Source: Bryoerythrophyllum caledonicum
Lineage: Eukaryota > Streptophyta > Bryopsida > Pottiales > Pottiaceae
Assembly (NCBI GenBank): GCA_963971425.1
Contig: OZ020515.1
Location: forward strand, 4,084,678-4,148,677
DNA: 64,000 nucleotides
Direction: 5' to 3'
Part shown: piece after piece, positions 35,665 to 47,935 of the stretch
Numbering within the stretch: the stretch's first letter is position 1
How the letters are laid out: each line of letters starts with the position of its first letter
Translations under genes and position numbers: made by a program
The notes under the pieces: generated by a model
Seen by the model: the letters and a program-made list of their open reading frames with translations, nothing else
Told to the model about the DNA's origin: nothing
Databases searched by the model: none

Positions 35665-38541
35665 ATCATGTAATTAGTATTCAAAATCAATATCCATTAT
35701 TGTGGTTGCAGAGTAAAGAGAACTGGAGGAGTTGGCGAGTACGGTACTGTACATGTCTTTGTGCATTCGAGTTTTCCTTTATTTGTGCCAGAAAATAGAA
35801 AAGAGAAAAATGAAGGGCCTGAACAGTATGCTTTCCTCCGGAGAATAGATGAACTTGCCGTGGACTTCGTCAAGACGAGATTCGCTTCGTCAGATGATGG
35901 CCGTGTTCACTCGCCGCACCATTCTTGCCATGTTAGTGTTTCATTTTGTGGAGGGAGGTCGTCGCTTCTGCAGATGTCCCGATTTTCTTCTCTGGTCGAA
36001 GTCCTTGTTTAGAATCCGGAATCACCTTCTGTTTGTGTTTTCATTTGCCTAAATCATTGGCTAGGTGAACCTCTTCGAAGCATCGCATTCTACTGGTATG
36101 CTGTGCGAGAGGGAAACTCGCAGACTCTCACATGTAGATGTATAGTAGAGTGGGACGTTATGTGTATTACTCGTCTTTGCAGCTTTAGCTCAAGTTTTCA
36201 ACCATGGAGATTCAAGCTCTATATGGCCATTATGAGCGCCAGGTCGGATATCTCGACGTCACGGAAGAAAGGTTCAACAACTTCAAGAAAAGACGGCAGC
36301 AATTTGGTTCAAAGCTGATGGTTTTGGGAAAGCAGATAGAGAGCTTCATGGAAGGTTGCTGCAAAGATAAATGGGTCCAAGCTGCAATGGTGTTAACAAA
36401 CGTGTCGGAGTATGTTTTATCACTAGGTTTCGATCTGGCTCTGTGCAAGGTTGCGTTTGGGGAGGATCCTGCAGCTTCTGGATCCCTTACACCGGATGAA
36501 GTTGATAGCATGAAGAAATCTGAAGCAGAGGTTGTAGAACTCAAAGCTTCTGTGGATGGCCAGCTCCTAATCAAGGAAGTGGTAATTCCTTAAGTGGCGA
36601 GGATCGAGATATAAAGGCAAGGGATACGAATACCACATATTCAGACTTAACTCGCAATACTGGAACCAACAGGTGGATGCCTCCTGAAGTCATTGGATTG
36701 TCGGATGGAAATAAAAGAGGCATGGCAAAACAGCCATTCAAGTTGGACAATTATAGTTTTGGACTGGTGTGCTATGAGATACTGGTTGGTCGTGTACCTT
36801 TCTATTAATATAAGTCTGCATACGAGGTAAAGAGGAGGATATTGAACAAGTATAGAGGAGGATATTGAACAAATATAGAGGAGGATATTGAACAAGGAGT
36901 GTCCAAAGTTACCTCGTAAACCAAAGAAATGTCCTCTTATGTTGAAGGCTTTGATTGAGAAATGTTGGAGTCATGAACCTAAAGAGCGTCCAACATTTGG
37001 TGTGATCTGTAGGGAGCTGAAGTATATAAAATACTGGTTGATGACAGGTAACGATCACCAAACACAATGTAGAATATTTTGTTGATGTTAGAGCTTTCAA
37101 AACTCATCAGCTCCCATGTTTTGTTTTTACTTTGGTTTGTAGTCCTGATGTTGAGGTGTGGACATGAATCTCAAATGTAACAGGTGGACTGATGGAGGAT
37201 GGTGTGGATGATAGCCGAATGCGAGAGAAGATTGCTAATGTTGATGCTGTCAATTTAAGGAGTTCGCCTAGAATATCAGAGGGCCGGTCCTCGCTCGATT
37301 CAAGGAGTTCGCGTGATTCATTTGAGAGCCGGTCTAATCCGGATCCAAGTAGTTCGCGTAATCGAGTTGAGAGCCCGTCTACGTCGGTTCCAAGGAGTTC
37401 ACGTAATCCAGTTGAGAGCCCGTCTACGTTGGTTCCAAGGAGTTCGCGTGCTCTCTGATTGGGGCAGCTACGAGAGAGCTTGGAAGGATTGGATTACAAG
37501 TCGATCTTTCAAAGTGTAAGGCATTAAAGGAGCTTCTAGTGAGCATGGGAGGATTGGGATCTAGTGAACATACCCTTTGGTGATGTCACTTTTGTAGTTA
37601 CATACTTCAAAACGTTCTTGTCTAAGTTTTTGGAGAAATTTCTGTCTAAATGGATGTTATTTTAATTGAGTAATAAGATAGCTCAAGTTTTGGGAACACT
37701 CGAAGGGGGTGCATAAGCCGGAAAGGGTCCACATTTAAAATTAGTTTACCACTGAGGTGTTGAAGCGATGTCTCCTTACAACACTCATGAACATACTCCA
37801 GACCATTTCAAAGTGCACTGACTGCAGAAACCAGTGATCTTTAATTGAGATATGATGGAGGTCATATCTACAATCTTGAGTCAAAAACAAACGATCACCC
37901 ATAATTTCAAGCAAAAAAAATCATGCATTTCTTCAGCTGAAAAGTCTGGAATGCATTGTATCCCACAGCTGTAAGAAAAAGCATTGGGTTGCTAAGAAAG
38001 ATGGTTAGAACCTGAGTTGCTGGAAAAGACGCAGTCAAAGATTCAATGCTTAACCCCTGAAGGACCGTGACAATTCCACACCAAAAACACTTCAAAATTG
38101 GTGATTCTAGTGCAATGAGCAAGGAAGGAAATAAACCCTTGTATTTATACTTTTAACCGTAGGATCTCAATTAAGATTTACTAAGTAACATGCTCACCAA
38201 ATTTCATATACTTTGACCGCACGGATTGAAAGATAATAGTGTTTGAAGTCAAGAAAATAATTCATTTTCTTCCCTGCAATCAATGGATCAGAAGACTTGG
38301 ACTTCACTTGGTATCAAAATTTTTCACTACACAAGGTCTAACTCTTTTACCATTGTGTTAAGCATGATGTGAGTTCCCTAATCACCAATTTTTAGAGGTA
38401 GACAAGGGGTGTAGCATATTCAAAACAAGTGTGATGAGAGTGGAGGTTCAAAAATTGTCAACTCACGTTTGATGTTTTGGTGAACTTAATATGTTTTGGA
38501 ATGATGATCCCAACAATCAATAAGAAGTTCTCACCACATAT
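35665..38541 (+). repeat. Duplicated kinase locus, copy A (left part)
   Basis: This interval is collinear with 56880-61028. Both share AATTAGTATTCRAAA at the left edge, the exon-like block TTTGTGCCAGAAAATAGAAA, the kinase gene, its 15-residue repeat tail and the following MITE family A copy. Copy A lacks about 600 bp around the start codon and about 550 bp of the kinase core. Its right end is split by the MULE insertion and resumes at 48778. Confidence 0.9.
36204..37459 (+). pseudogene. Protein kinase pseudogene (paralogue of 57878-60206)
   Basis: The N-terminal helical region is open (36204-36593: ALYGHYERQVGYLDVTEERF ... MVLGKQIESF ... CKVAFGEDPA). A deletion then joins the codons after LIKEVV to the segment just before DLTRNTGTNRWMPPEVIGL. 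This removes the ATP-binding loop, catalytic Lys, HRD and DFG-equivalent. Further down there is a stop after GRVPFY, and a 24-bp unit (AGAGGAGGATATTGAACAA...) present three times at 36830-36898. The repeat tail has only two full 15-residue units and ends early at 37459. It cannot encode an active kinase. Confidence 0.9.
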
Positions 38542-38745
38542 CAGGAATGCTATCTTGTGAGCGGTGAGCACTGAATTCATGACAATTTTTACCATTGTTT
38601 TTGTTGTGAAATTAAAAAGAACACCTATTGCCGTGAGTGTAGGTGGATTGTGCTTCAAAAAAAAAAAAACATAAGAGAAATTCTTGACCTGCAATCGCTT
38701 TAATTTATAGTTTATTGAATAGAGGCACCTATAGCCGTGGCACTA
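38542..38745. repeat. Left terminal inverted repeat of MULE
   Basis: It begins CAGGAATGCTATCTTGTGAG and contains GCACCTATAGCCGTGG near its inner end. Both have inverted partners at 48580-48767, with a degenerate AT-rich middle. Confidence 0.8.
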
Positions 38746-39225
38746 TTATTAGAATTTTGGCGAAAAATTACAACTAAAAGTAATTTGATAAGAGATAATG
38801 TAACATATATTACAATGCAAACTGGTATTCCAAATAATATCGATTTTATATGTCATTAATGGGGGAAAAGTACATCTATAATCCCCTTATTTTCTTGTAC
38901 AATAGAATTAAAAATATGGAGATAAAGTACATCTATTCAACTATCTAAATTGTTTTACTGCAAATATCATAAGTCGATGGATAAACATCGCTTGAATAAC
39001 TCTCCGAATTGCAGTAGAAGAATTCTCTCGGATGTGTATTACTATTCTAATTGAATCAAATATGTAGTACTATTCTAATAAATATCAAGGTGCATGAAGC
39101 GAATTGTATGAAGTGAACATGTTATATGGATACAAAAGACGAATGAAAAAAAACAACAAAACAAAAACAAAAAATTTGTTGTGCTACAACTGCACCTACC
39201 CTGTATCTAAACTACACCAAGCGGA

Positions 39226-39543
39226 ATGGGGTGGGTCTCTCAAGGTCCTTGTATACCCGACACTAGCACCCGAAGGCTGCCACCGCAGTATCAATTGCGA
39301 CTCGAGAAGACCAGGCCATCCGGGCTTGTCACTAGAGGTATTGGTGGTACTCAGCCATTATATAGTACACCTCACCAATCGATATGGGATTTTGGGATTA
39401 TGGAAATTTCTGAAAGAAGGTTCAGGGTGCCAAATGGAGAGAATGATAGTGATGGACCATCTAAAAATATTCGAAACTTTGTAAACTATTCATGGTGTGA
39501 TAAAGGTATAGTTCTAATTTCAAAAACACATTATAACAATTGA
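39226..39543 (+). CDS. Hypothetical open frame inside MULE
   Basis: A 105-codon frame, partly GC-richer than its surroundings, encodes a polar protein (for example PPQYQLRLEKTRPSG, HQSIWDFGIMEISERRFRVP). I recognise no domain. It lies between the left inverted repeat and the end of the methyltransferase gene, on the opposite strand. It could be an exon of a third MULE gene or chance. Confidence 0.25.
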   Translation: MGWVSQGPCIPDTSTRRLPPQYQLRLEKTRPSGLVTRGIGGTQPLYSTPHQSIWDFGIMEISERRFRVPNGENDSDGPSKNIRNFVNYSWCDKGIVLISKTHYNN

Positions 39544-39712
39544 TTAAAATCCATCAATGAAGTATCATTTTTTATCTATTAGATTATCTAACTAGAGTAC
39601 AAACATTTATGTGATTGAAACGAATAATCATATAAGATATGCAAGGGTGATATATATCTATTAATCCAAAGCCTCATATTAGGTCAATACGGCATACAAA
39701 ATAGAAGAATCA

Positions 39713-42700
39713 CTACTCTTCACTACTGAACTCATCGTCACTGCCCTGATGGATAAACGGCATACTTCTATCTGAACGACTATCGGAATCAGTACTAGCC
39801 TCCTCAGCCTCGTCATCCACAAAATCCTTTGCTCCAGAGCCAGATCGAGTAGTCGGTGGACGTCGTGGAGGCGACGGCTGCGCTACGGATGCAATGGCAG
39901 CAACTTCGGCATATTCAGGCAAAATATGCTGCTGCTCTGGACTCACAACCTTCCCTGCCAAGCGAGCCAGCACTCCAGCAGGAGGTGTTGACAGAGAAGC
40001 CGTCAACGACGTCGAGAACCGTCTGCAACAAATTTTCATTAGTATAATACCAATGATAGAAAAAGATAACAAACAAAACAAATAAAGGAAGAGAATTTAC
40101 TTACAAGTTCTCTTAGGCGTAGTCTTAATCTCTGGTTCATCATCACCAAGCTCCAAAGGGCGCTTGAGAGAAGTCTGCTCCATGGGCTCAACAATCACAG
40201 AATTAACCTCCAACGTCTGTGGAATCATGGGTCGAAGCACCTCGTCTACCAAGTCCTTGTCTGCCTCCAAGGCAAGAATATGACGCTTGAGGGCTTTGCA
40301 AGCCTTGATACTTGCACCTAGAAAAAGTGTGGATTGCAAACACTAATAAATTAGAAACATGGTTGAATAATAAAAATAAAATGAGTAAATGAAATGCAAA
40401 TACCAGTAGAAGCAGTGAGGTCCATGACGATCTCATCCTCCTTGGTGCAAAGATCAATAAGAGCCTCCAACAAATTCTGCGACTTCTCTCTCGTTCCTCA
40501 CCATGGCATCCCGGTGGAGGCTCTCACTGTCAGTGACTCCTGGGTGATGAAGTTGGTCAGATGACCATCTGAAGAGAGCTCAATCCCATTCGCCAAAAGC
40601 TCCACTCTGTCATTGAAGACAAATGGAGTTGGAGGATCCGCCTTTCGAAAGAATCACTTGACCATGAAAGTCTTGTGTACGCAACCGGTGCGAGCATCAG
40701 AGAAGAGGGGAAGTCCATTGATGGCGAACCACTTCCCCTCTTCGTCAAATCCCGACCACTGAGCCCAAGAAACCAGTTCATTCGAAATGAACCTGGAATC
40801 TGGATAGAACACGATGATAGCTCCTCCATCACGAAGAAATGACTCTGCCAACTCGAAGTTAAACCGAATCCACAATGATTCTTTCCGACCCTTGGGGGTC
40901 GACACTGTAGGTAGTGTGTTCCATGGTGGAATCACAGTACCACCCTGAATGCCTGGAACTGGCAAGTCCTCCGGGACGTCAAATATGAACATATCCGCCA
41001 AACTATCCTAAGTGAACTCCCCCTTCATGTACCGCGACTTCGATCCTCCATGGGCCATTAACCACTGTATTATATCCCTCCAAACTGGCGAAACGTCATC
41101 TTCAGCTGTAACTGAATCATAGTCAGTAAAGATAGAGTAAACGCTGGTATTGATTACCTCAACAGAAACTATGGACTCTGTCTGCTCCACGGCAGGAATC
41201 GAATAGATGGTCTGCGCTGGTTTTGCAATGAATACTCCTGGGCGGCTGCTGGCAGATGGAGAAGCGCCAAATGTTGTCAATACAGGTGTCGGCTGTGAGA
41301 ACGATCCAAGACCCACGGCAGACAACAATTTCTCGGGCCCCTCCTTTGCCACCAGAGCTGCCAATTCCTTGTTCCTCACTCGAGTCTCTTTCTTCTCCTT
41401 CTTTGCAGTCTCCTTCAAACGGGCCGCTTCTTGCTCTGCTCCTCTAGTTGCAATCCTGGCCGCCTTCTGTTTTGCCTTCTCCTTCGCCTTTTCAGAGAAC
41501 TCAAGGTCAGGCTCAATCTGGAATGAAGCTGCAGCTTGCAAAGCTGGACCCGCACCAGAATGTTGAGCCAAGGCATTACATGACTCCCAAAGCTCCACCT
41601 CGTCACCTGGAGTTGGAGTTGAATGCCAAAACTCTAAGTACCAAGGACACTGAGCCAAATGATGCCGAGTAAAACGGCGCAGCTGCGACTCTGTGAAGAT
41701 GCACTCAGCGCTAACTGTGGTATCACACCACTTCCTCAGCCGGATTGGCAACTCCCGAGGCTGCAAAGCTCCGTTGGCAACGAGCTCTCTCCAAAAATAT
41801 AGGAGCACCACCCTCTTGACACTTTGAGGTGTCTCTGGCTGCTTGAGAATGTCATCAGACTTCACGAACGGCTTCGTCCCATTGAAATGGTTCTTGAACG
41901 CCTTCTTCTAGAATGTGAGAGAGTTGGCATCCACCGAAGAGCCAATATCGAGAACGGGGTTGGGGAGACCCTCCATCCTCATGGTGATGTTGTCATCATT
42001 CACGACCTTGGCAAATAACTTCTCAGCCTCCTCCTCAAGCTATACAATGAAAACAAAATGTTAGTGAACAAAACTAACAACTGATTGACAAATAAAACAT
42101 GAAACGAATTAAGAAAAATGAACTTATCCCTGCCCAAAATGATGCCACTTCAAGCCAGGGTTTCAGACTGATCTCCGAACATGGTGCTTTTGGAAAATTG
42201 AATTCATCCCTCCCCTCCTTCGACAGATTCCACCAACGCATCCATCTACCTTTGAACCTCGCAGAAACCTTGGAAGTGCAAAGCAATTGCAACTTCTCTG
42301 TTGTAATTTCGGGCTTGTTCTGATAAACATCATAATGATGAAGAACCTAAATCAAACGACAATAGAGAAGTGGTCAATAAAAAAGATATAATCATTAAAA
42401 AGATATTGAATGGAAAAGTACAAAGAATTGAATAAACGACTACCTCTTTGAAAAACTCTTCACCATTACGAGGGTCAGCAATGGCAAGAAGTCGGGTGAG
42501 TAAGGTGGCACATTGAGTCTTCTTCTTTTGCACCGCTTTGGAGCATAGAGTGACCAACTCCGCAGAGCTCCCAACACGATCAGCCCCAACACCGGTCACA
42601 AGTGTGTCACGGTAAGATCGAATACAATCTTTTGAGCTGCTATAAGCTCCCGCTACACGAAGAATTTTTTTTTCTGTGTTGGTGTACTTTGCCAAACTAA

Positions 42701-43794
42701 TTCAATAACATTGCATATACGTATTCTGGGGCATAGATAACAGCATAGAGTACACAATGATGGACCGAATTTAATCCCAACGTACCTCATAGAGTAACTT
42801 CAAGAATGAATCGAAGGTCATATGGTGCCACTTTTTGGTGCCCTTTCTAGCCCACTCCGCCACACTAGCATTATGATCCTCTTCACTAATCAGACCCTTG
42901 AGCTGATCGAAGTCCAACAATCCAAAATGTTGAACTCTCTTCACATCATGTGACAGTTGCTGTGTCACATGGTCGGAGTCTTTCTGCCTAAGTGACAGTG
43001 TTCATGAACTTCAAAGTCATGCGAGAATAACAAAAGAAATACAAAACTATTGAATGAGACAAACAAAAAAAGGAAATAAAGAATAGAACTCACTTGTTCC
43101 AGTCCGTCATGGCGTTTAGTAATATATGACGGTTCACCAATGTGGGCTCTAATAAAACTGCCCGAAACGGAACATGAAAGGCATAATTGTTTCTGTGCAT
43201 GGTGGATATGACATCCATCTATACAAGATGGCGGTGGTTGCCATCCCACACAAAAAAGTAACGATCAGAAAGGCTGCGCAACTCTGGCCTACTCGCAATC
43301 AAAGCCTCAAACTTCTGGTCCTCCGCCCTCCAAAGGTCTGACCATCCCTCACGCTCCTTAGGCAGAACTTCCCGTTTGACCATGGAAAAATCCTTCAATG
43401 CAATATAGAAACATGCAGATCCTGGGCGGTAGCCTTTGACAAACTAGCTCTTCAGCTTCTCTATGTCCGGTTTCACTGAAATACGCACCTCTGTCATTGG
43501 CACCATTCGGCAGAGTGGGATGTGCAACTCCCCAATAGAAGGACAATGAGACTTCTGGAGCACACCGTAGGAAGTCCCACGAATGGACTTCCTCAATGAA
43601 AGCTCTGTTGTGTCTAAACCGGGATCCACCCCCAACACTGGTATAACTTGCAGGACTAAACTCGAATCAGCATTTGGCAATCTCGAAGTCTCTGGCGCCG
43701 GTGATCCTGAAGCCCCTGGAGCCGAAAACGTGTCCTCACTAGGCATTCCCAAGTCCTCAATTGGCGTTACCTCGTCTCTATGCAGTGACTCCAT
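39713..43794 (-). pseudogene. ParB-like domain fused to beta-class N4/N6 DNA methyltransferase (broken)
   Basis: Seven exons can be traced (minus): 43794-43094, 42987-42786, 42696-42444, 42346-about 42130, 42039-40404, 40317-40105, 40022-39713. The N-terminus is ParB-like: CRMVPMTEVRI, IEKLK, then FFVWDGNHRHLV with the DGNHR motif at 43245-43231. A charged Lys/Glu/Ala coiled-coil-like stretch lies at about 41560-41330. The C-terminal part has the order of a beta-class DNA methyltransferase: IFDVPEDLP (where DPPY is expected), FLRDGGAIIVFYPD, then LLEALIDLCTKEDEIVMDLT continuing to ASTGASIKACKAL, matching the motif I DPFxGSGT region, and ALEADKDLVDE. The tail has LKRPLELGDDEPEIKTTPKR (nuclear-signal-like) and an acidic end. 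Stops at 43444, 43219, 41908, 41008 and 40654 and a frameshift near 40520 disable it. It would have methylated DNA, perhaps that of its own element. Confidence 0.8.
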
Positions 43795-43854
43795 CTGATG
43801 ACATCCAGTGTTAATTATAAGGATATACAAACAACAGCATCAAAGTCTTGCTTT

Positions 43855-46297
43855 TCTAAATTCAAGCAATAAAATCAAATGCAACGAAATATGATGGAAG
43901 CAACAGCACAGAAGTTGAAAGGAGCAAGATACGACTTGAACGGAGCATGACATAAAAAATCAGCACTCCTCACAGTACCTCGGATCCAAGGGACCCGAGG
44001 CTTCCTCCAAGTTCAATATTTTTTTCTTTTTAAACTCTCATAACTATACGCTGAATAATCGAAACGCAGACCTTATCTAAAAGAGAATTGAAAAAACAAA
44101 GATCACATCCCAGCTTTAATAAACATTCAATCCAGGCATCACATGATCATTAACAGCTCAAGCACCAGACGCAAAAGGTATCATGAGCGAAGTTCAAGTT
44201 TAATGCCGAAAACAAAAAAAAATCAAACATCAGCACTCCTCACAGTACCTCGGATCCGAGGGACTCGAGGCTTCCTCCAAGTTCAGTTTTTTTTTCTTAT
44301 CACACTCTCATAAGTATACGCTGAATATTCTAAACAAAGACCTAATCTAGAACAGATTTGAGAAAACCAAAGATCACATCCCAGCTATATTAAAAAATCA
44401 ATCCAGGCATCACATGATGATTAACAGCTGAAGCACGAAACGCAACTAGTATCATGTGCGAAGTTCAAGTTGAAAGCCAAGAACAAAAAATAAAACATAA
44501 AAAATCAGCACTCCTCACTGTACCTCGGATCCAAGGGACCCGAGGCTTCCTCCAAGTTCAAATTTTTTTTCTTGTCACACTCTCATAACTATACACTGAA
44601 TATTCTAATTGCAGATCTAATCTAGAACAGATATGAGAAAAACAAAGATCACATCCCAACTTTATTAAAAATTCAATCCACGCATCGCATGATCATTAAT
44701 AGCTCAAGCACCAAACGCAAAAGGTATCATGTGCGAAGTTCAAGTTTAAAGCAGAAACCAAAAAAAATTAAAATCAATCATCAACACTCCTCACAGTACC
44801 TTGGATCCGAGGGACCCGAGACTTCCTCCACGTTCAGTTTTTTTTTCTTATCACACTCTCATAACTATATGCTGAATATTCTAAACGTTGACCTAATCTA
44901 GAATTGATTTGAGAAAACCAAAGATCACATCCCAGCTTTACTAAACATGGAATCCAGGCATCACATGATGATTAACAGCTGAAGCACGAAACGCAACTAG
45001 TATCATGTGCGAAGTTCAAGTTGAAAGCCAAGAACAAAAAATAAAACATAAAAAATCAGCACTCCTCACTGTACCTCGGATCCAAGGGACCCGAGGCTTC
45101 CTCCAAGTTCAAATTTTTTTTCTTGTCACACTCTCATAACTATACACTGAATATTCTAATTGCAGATCTAATCTAGAACAGATATGAGAAAAACAAAGAT
45201 CACATCCCAACTTTATTAAAAATTCAATCCACGCATCGCATGATCATTAATAGCTCAAGCACCAAACGCAAAAGGTATCATGTGCGAAGTTCAAGTTTAA
45301 AGCAGAAACCAAAAAAAATTAAAATCAATCATCAACACTCCTCACAGTACCTTGGATCCGAGGGACCCGAGACTTCCTCCACGTTCAGTTTTTTTTTCTT
45401 ATCACACTCTCATAACTATATGCTGAATATTCTAAACGTTGACCTAATCTAGAATTGATTTGAGAAAACCAAAGATCACATCCCAGCTTTACTAAACATG
45501 GAATCCAGGCATCACATGATGATTAACAGCTGAAGCACGAAACGCAACTAGTATCATGTGCGAAGTTCAAGTTGAAAGCCAAGAACAAAAAATAAAACAT
45601 CAAAAATCAGCACTCCTCACAATACCTCGGATCCGAGGGACCCGAGGCTTCCTCCAAGTTCAGTATTTGTTTCTTGTCACACTCTCATAACTATACACTG
45701 AATATTCTAATCGCAGACCTAATCTAGAACAGACTTGAGAAAAACAAAGATCACATCCCAGCTTTATTAAAAATTCAATCCAGGCATCACATGATCATTA
45801 ACAGTTTAAACACCAAACGCAAAAGGTATCATAAGCAAAGTTCAAGTTTAAAGCAGAAACCAAAATTTTTTTTAAAAAAAAATCAGCAGTCTTCACAGTA
45901 CCTCGGATCCAAGGGACCCGAGGCTTCCTAAAAGTCCAGTATTTATTTCTTGTCATACTCTCAAAACTATACGCTGAATATTCTAAACAAAGACCTAATC
46001 TAGAACAGATTTGAGAAAACCAAAGATCACATCCCAGCTTTATTAAAAATTCAATCCAGGCATCACATGATGATTAACAGCTCAAGCACCAAACACAGAA
46101 GGTATCATGTGCAAAGTTCAAGTTTAAAGCAGAAACCAAAAAAATTAAAATAAAAAATCAGCACTCCTCACAGTACCTCGGATCTGAGGGACCCGAGGCT
46201 TCCTCCAAGTCGAGTATTTGTTTCTTGTCGCATTCTCAAAACTATACGCTGAATATTCTAATCGCAGACCTAATCTAGAACAGATTTGAGAAAAACA
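43855..46297. repeat. Tandem array of nine ~275-bp repeats with a palindromic GC core
   Basis: The core CCTCGGATCCRAGGGACCCG recurs in units whose CAGCACTCCTCACAGTA-like marker starts at 43961, 44231, 44516, 44782, 45057, 45333, 45608, 45884 and 46159, spaced 266-285 bp. Units 3-4 and 5-6 form an exactly repeated 551-bp dimer as far as I can see (44516-45056 against 45057-45607 region). The array sits between the methyltransferase start and the transposase exon, where the two genes diverge. It ends abruptly inside transposase coding sequence at about 46297. It is not a CRISPR array (no spacers). Confidence 0.93.
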
Positions 46298-46298
46298 A

Positions 46299-47935
46299 GT
46301 GCCTTCAACAAGCCACCACGAAGAGCATTCTACCAGCATTCAAGATCAACACATTGCACTTTGCAGGATTTGGAAGAACGCGAGATCTCAAGAAGAGGCT
46401 GAAGCAGAGTACAACGTCATTCGTGGATGGTGGATTTCATCTGGGGCCACTACCGAAAGCGGGCGTCGTGCACTGGAAGATTGGATGGCTTTTTGGCATT
46501 TCCGATATAGACAATGGGGTGGAGCAATGCAACTAGTAAGTTCTTGCATTTTTTGTTTTTAAATATTCAGATTGTTGAAAAGTTATATGTGAACGATGTA
46601 CTGACCATTGCTGTATGATATCAGGACCTCACACTGGACGAGCGAGCTGACATGCCATCATGTAATCTTGCGGAGACAGTCCACAACCGCTCGCTTCAAC
46701 AGTCCGGGAATACCATTACATGTTTATATGCGGCTACCATGGATGATCTAATTCGGGCTTTCATGCAAATCACTTTGTACCAAGCATGGATCAATGGAGG
46801 GACCTCCGGAAAAGGTCCAGACAAAGGTACGCTTCGATTAAGATCTGCCCAAGGTTCTGCTGATCCAAGACTCATTGCAGAAGCTGTGCGGAGTTTTCCG
46901 GGGGCAGAGGATTTCTTGACAAAGACGGGCGGGCTTGTAGGAGCGGAGATTTTTGGGTCTACCAAACAGAAACTTGACATGCCACCCGGGTCCAACAACG
47001 ACTCCCACCGCTCCGATACGGTGAACTATTCGATTCCACAAGATGGCAGAAGGGTGACTCGGCCGCGGATTGAAGAGGCCCTAAATGAACAAGGTTCCGG
47101 GGTGCGTCACACAACGGCAGTGTTGGAATCGGAGGTTGATCCGTCAAAGTGGCACATTGGTCAACTTCCGAAGACCTCCCACCAAAAGTGCCAGGCATTG
47201 CAAGCTCACACCGGTCAGAGATGTGACGCTAGAGTTGGGCGTGGGAGTCAGGGAACACCTGCCCCAACATATATTGGCAAGAAGAAGGAATTCAGGTCGC
47301 CCCGAAACACTGCTGTCGAGTTCTGGTTTTGTACTGATGATATTAGCCGATGCATGATGGATTCGAAGAAACCGTTTGTAGTGGATTGGCCATCAGTCCC
47401 AATGACATGGCCAGTGAAGCTTGGCACGAACCTAACGATGCAAGAAGTTTTATCGTTAGAAGAAGCAGATTTTCAGTTAGAGCAACGTGGTGCTTTGTCG
47501 CCTCGTAGACAATTCCAAGTAACTTTGAACATGCCTCTTCCGCGATCAAACTTCCCGCTTCTAGAGAATCCAGTCTCATACCATACTTTCCGCAACGGCT
47601 ACCAGATTCGCCGAAGTTCAGATGTGCCTTCCGTTGAGCACCGAAACAAGTGGTCAAGCGCAGCTCTGATGAAGAATTGCTACGTTACAAATGTCACCGC
47701 AATGCCGTATCCGAGATTTGGATGCGTTATCACTCTTCTCACGGAGAAGAAGAAGTCTTATTACATAACCTTCACAAGCTACCCTGCGTGTACATGTCCA
47801 GATTTCCTGAAGATGTCAGTGGAGGCGTTGGAGAAGAAAGGGCAATGGAAATACTGCAAGCATGTGTACTACATCCTACGCTATTTATGTAAGATGGACT
47901 ACAAAGAGGACTTATTCATGCATGCCCCAAGCTAG
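46299..47935 (+). pseudogene. MULE-type transposase, C-terminal half with SWIM zinc finger
   Basis: Two exons fit: about 46299-46535 (IWKNARSQEEAEAEYNVIRG ... WHFRYRQWGGAMQL) and 46625-47935. The second begins DLTLDERADMPSCNLAETVH, corresponding to the segment after the catalytic core in MULE transposases. It then has AFMQITLYQAW, PGAEDFLTKTGG, EIFGSTKQKLDMPPG and, at the end, a SWIM finger of CxCx(n)CxH form (YPACTCPDFL ... WKYCKHVYYIL). The second exon is fully open, 437 codons. The catalytic N-terminal half is missing because the tandem array abuts the first exon, so it cannot act alone as a transposase. From memory, related proteins are common in mosses and lycophytes. Confidence 0.82.

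Noticed and set aside
14689..45452. Identical 70-codon frames at 44689-44901 and 45240-45452 considered as duplicated small genes
   Set aside because: They are by-products of the duplicated noncoding repeat units and differ or break in the other seven units.
43855..46297. Possible CRISPR-like array
   Set aside because: Units are contiguous 275-bp tandem repeats without unique spacers, in a plant transposon.
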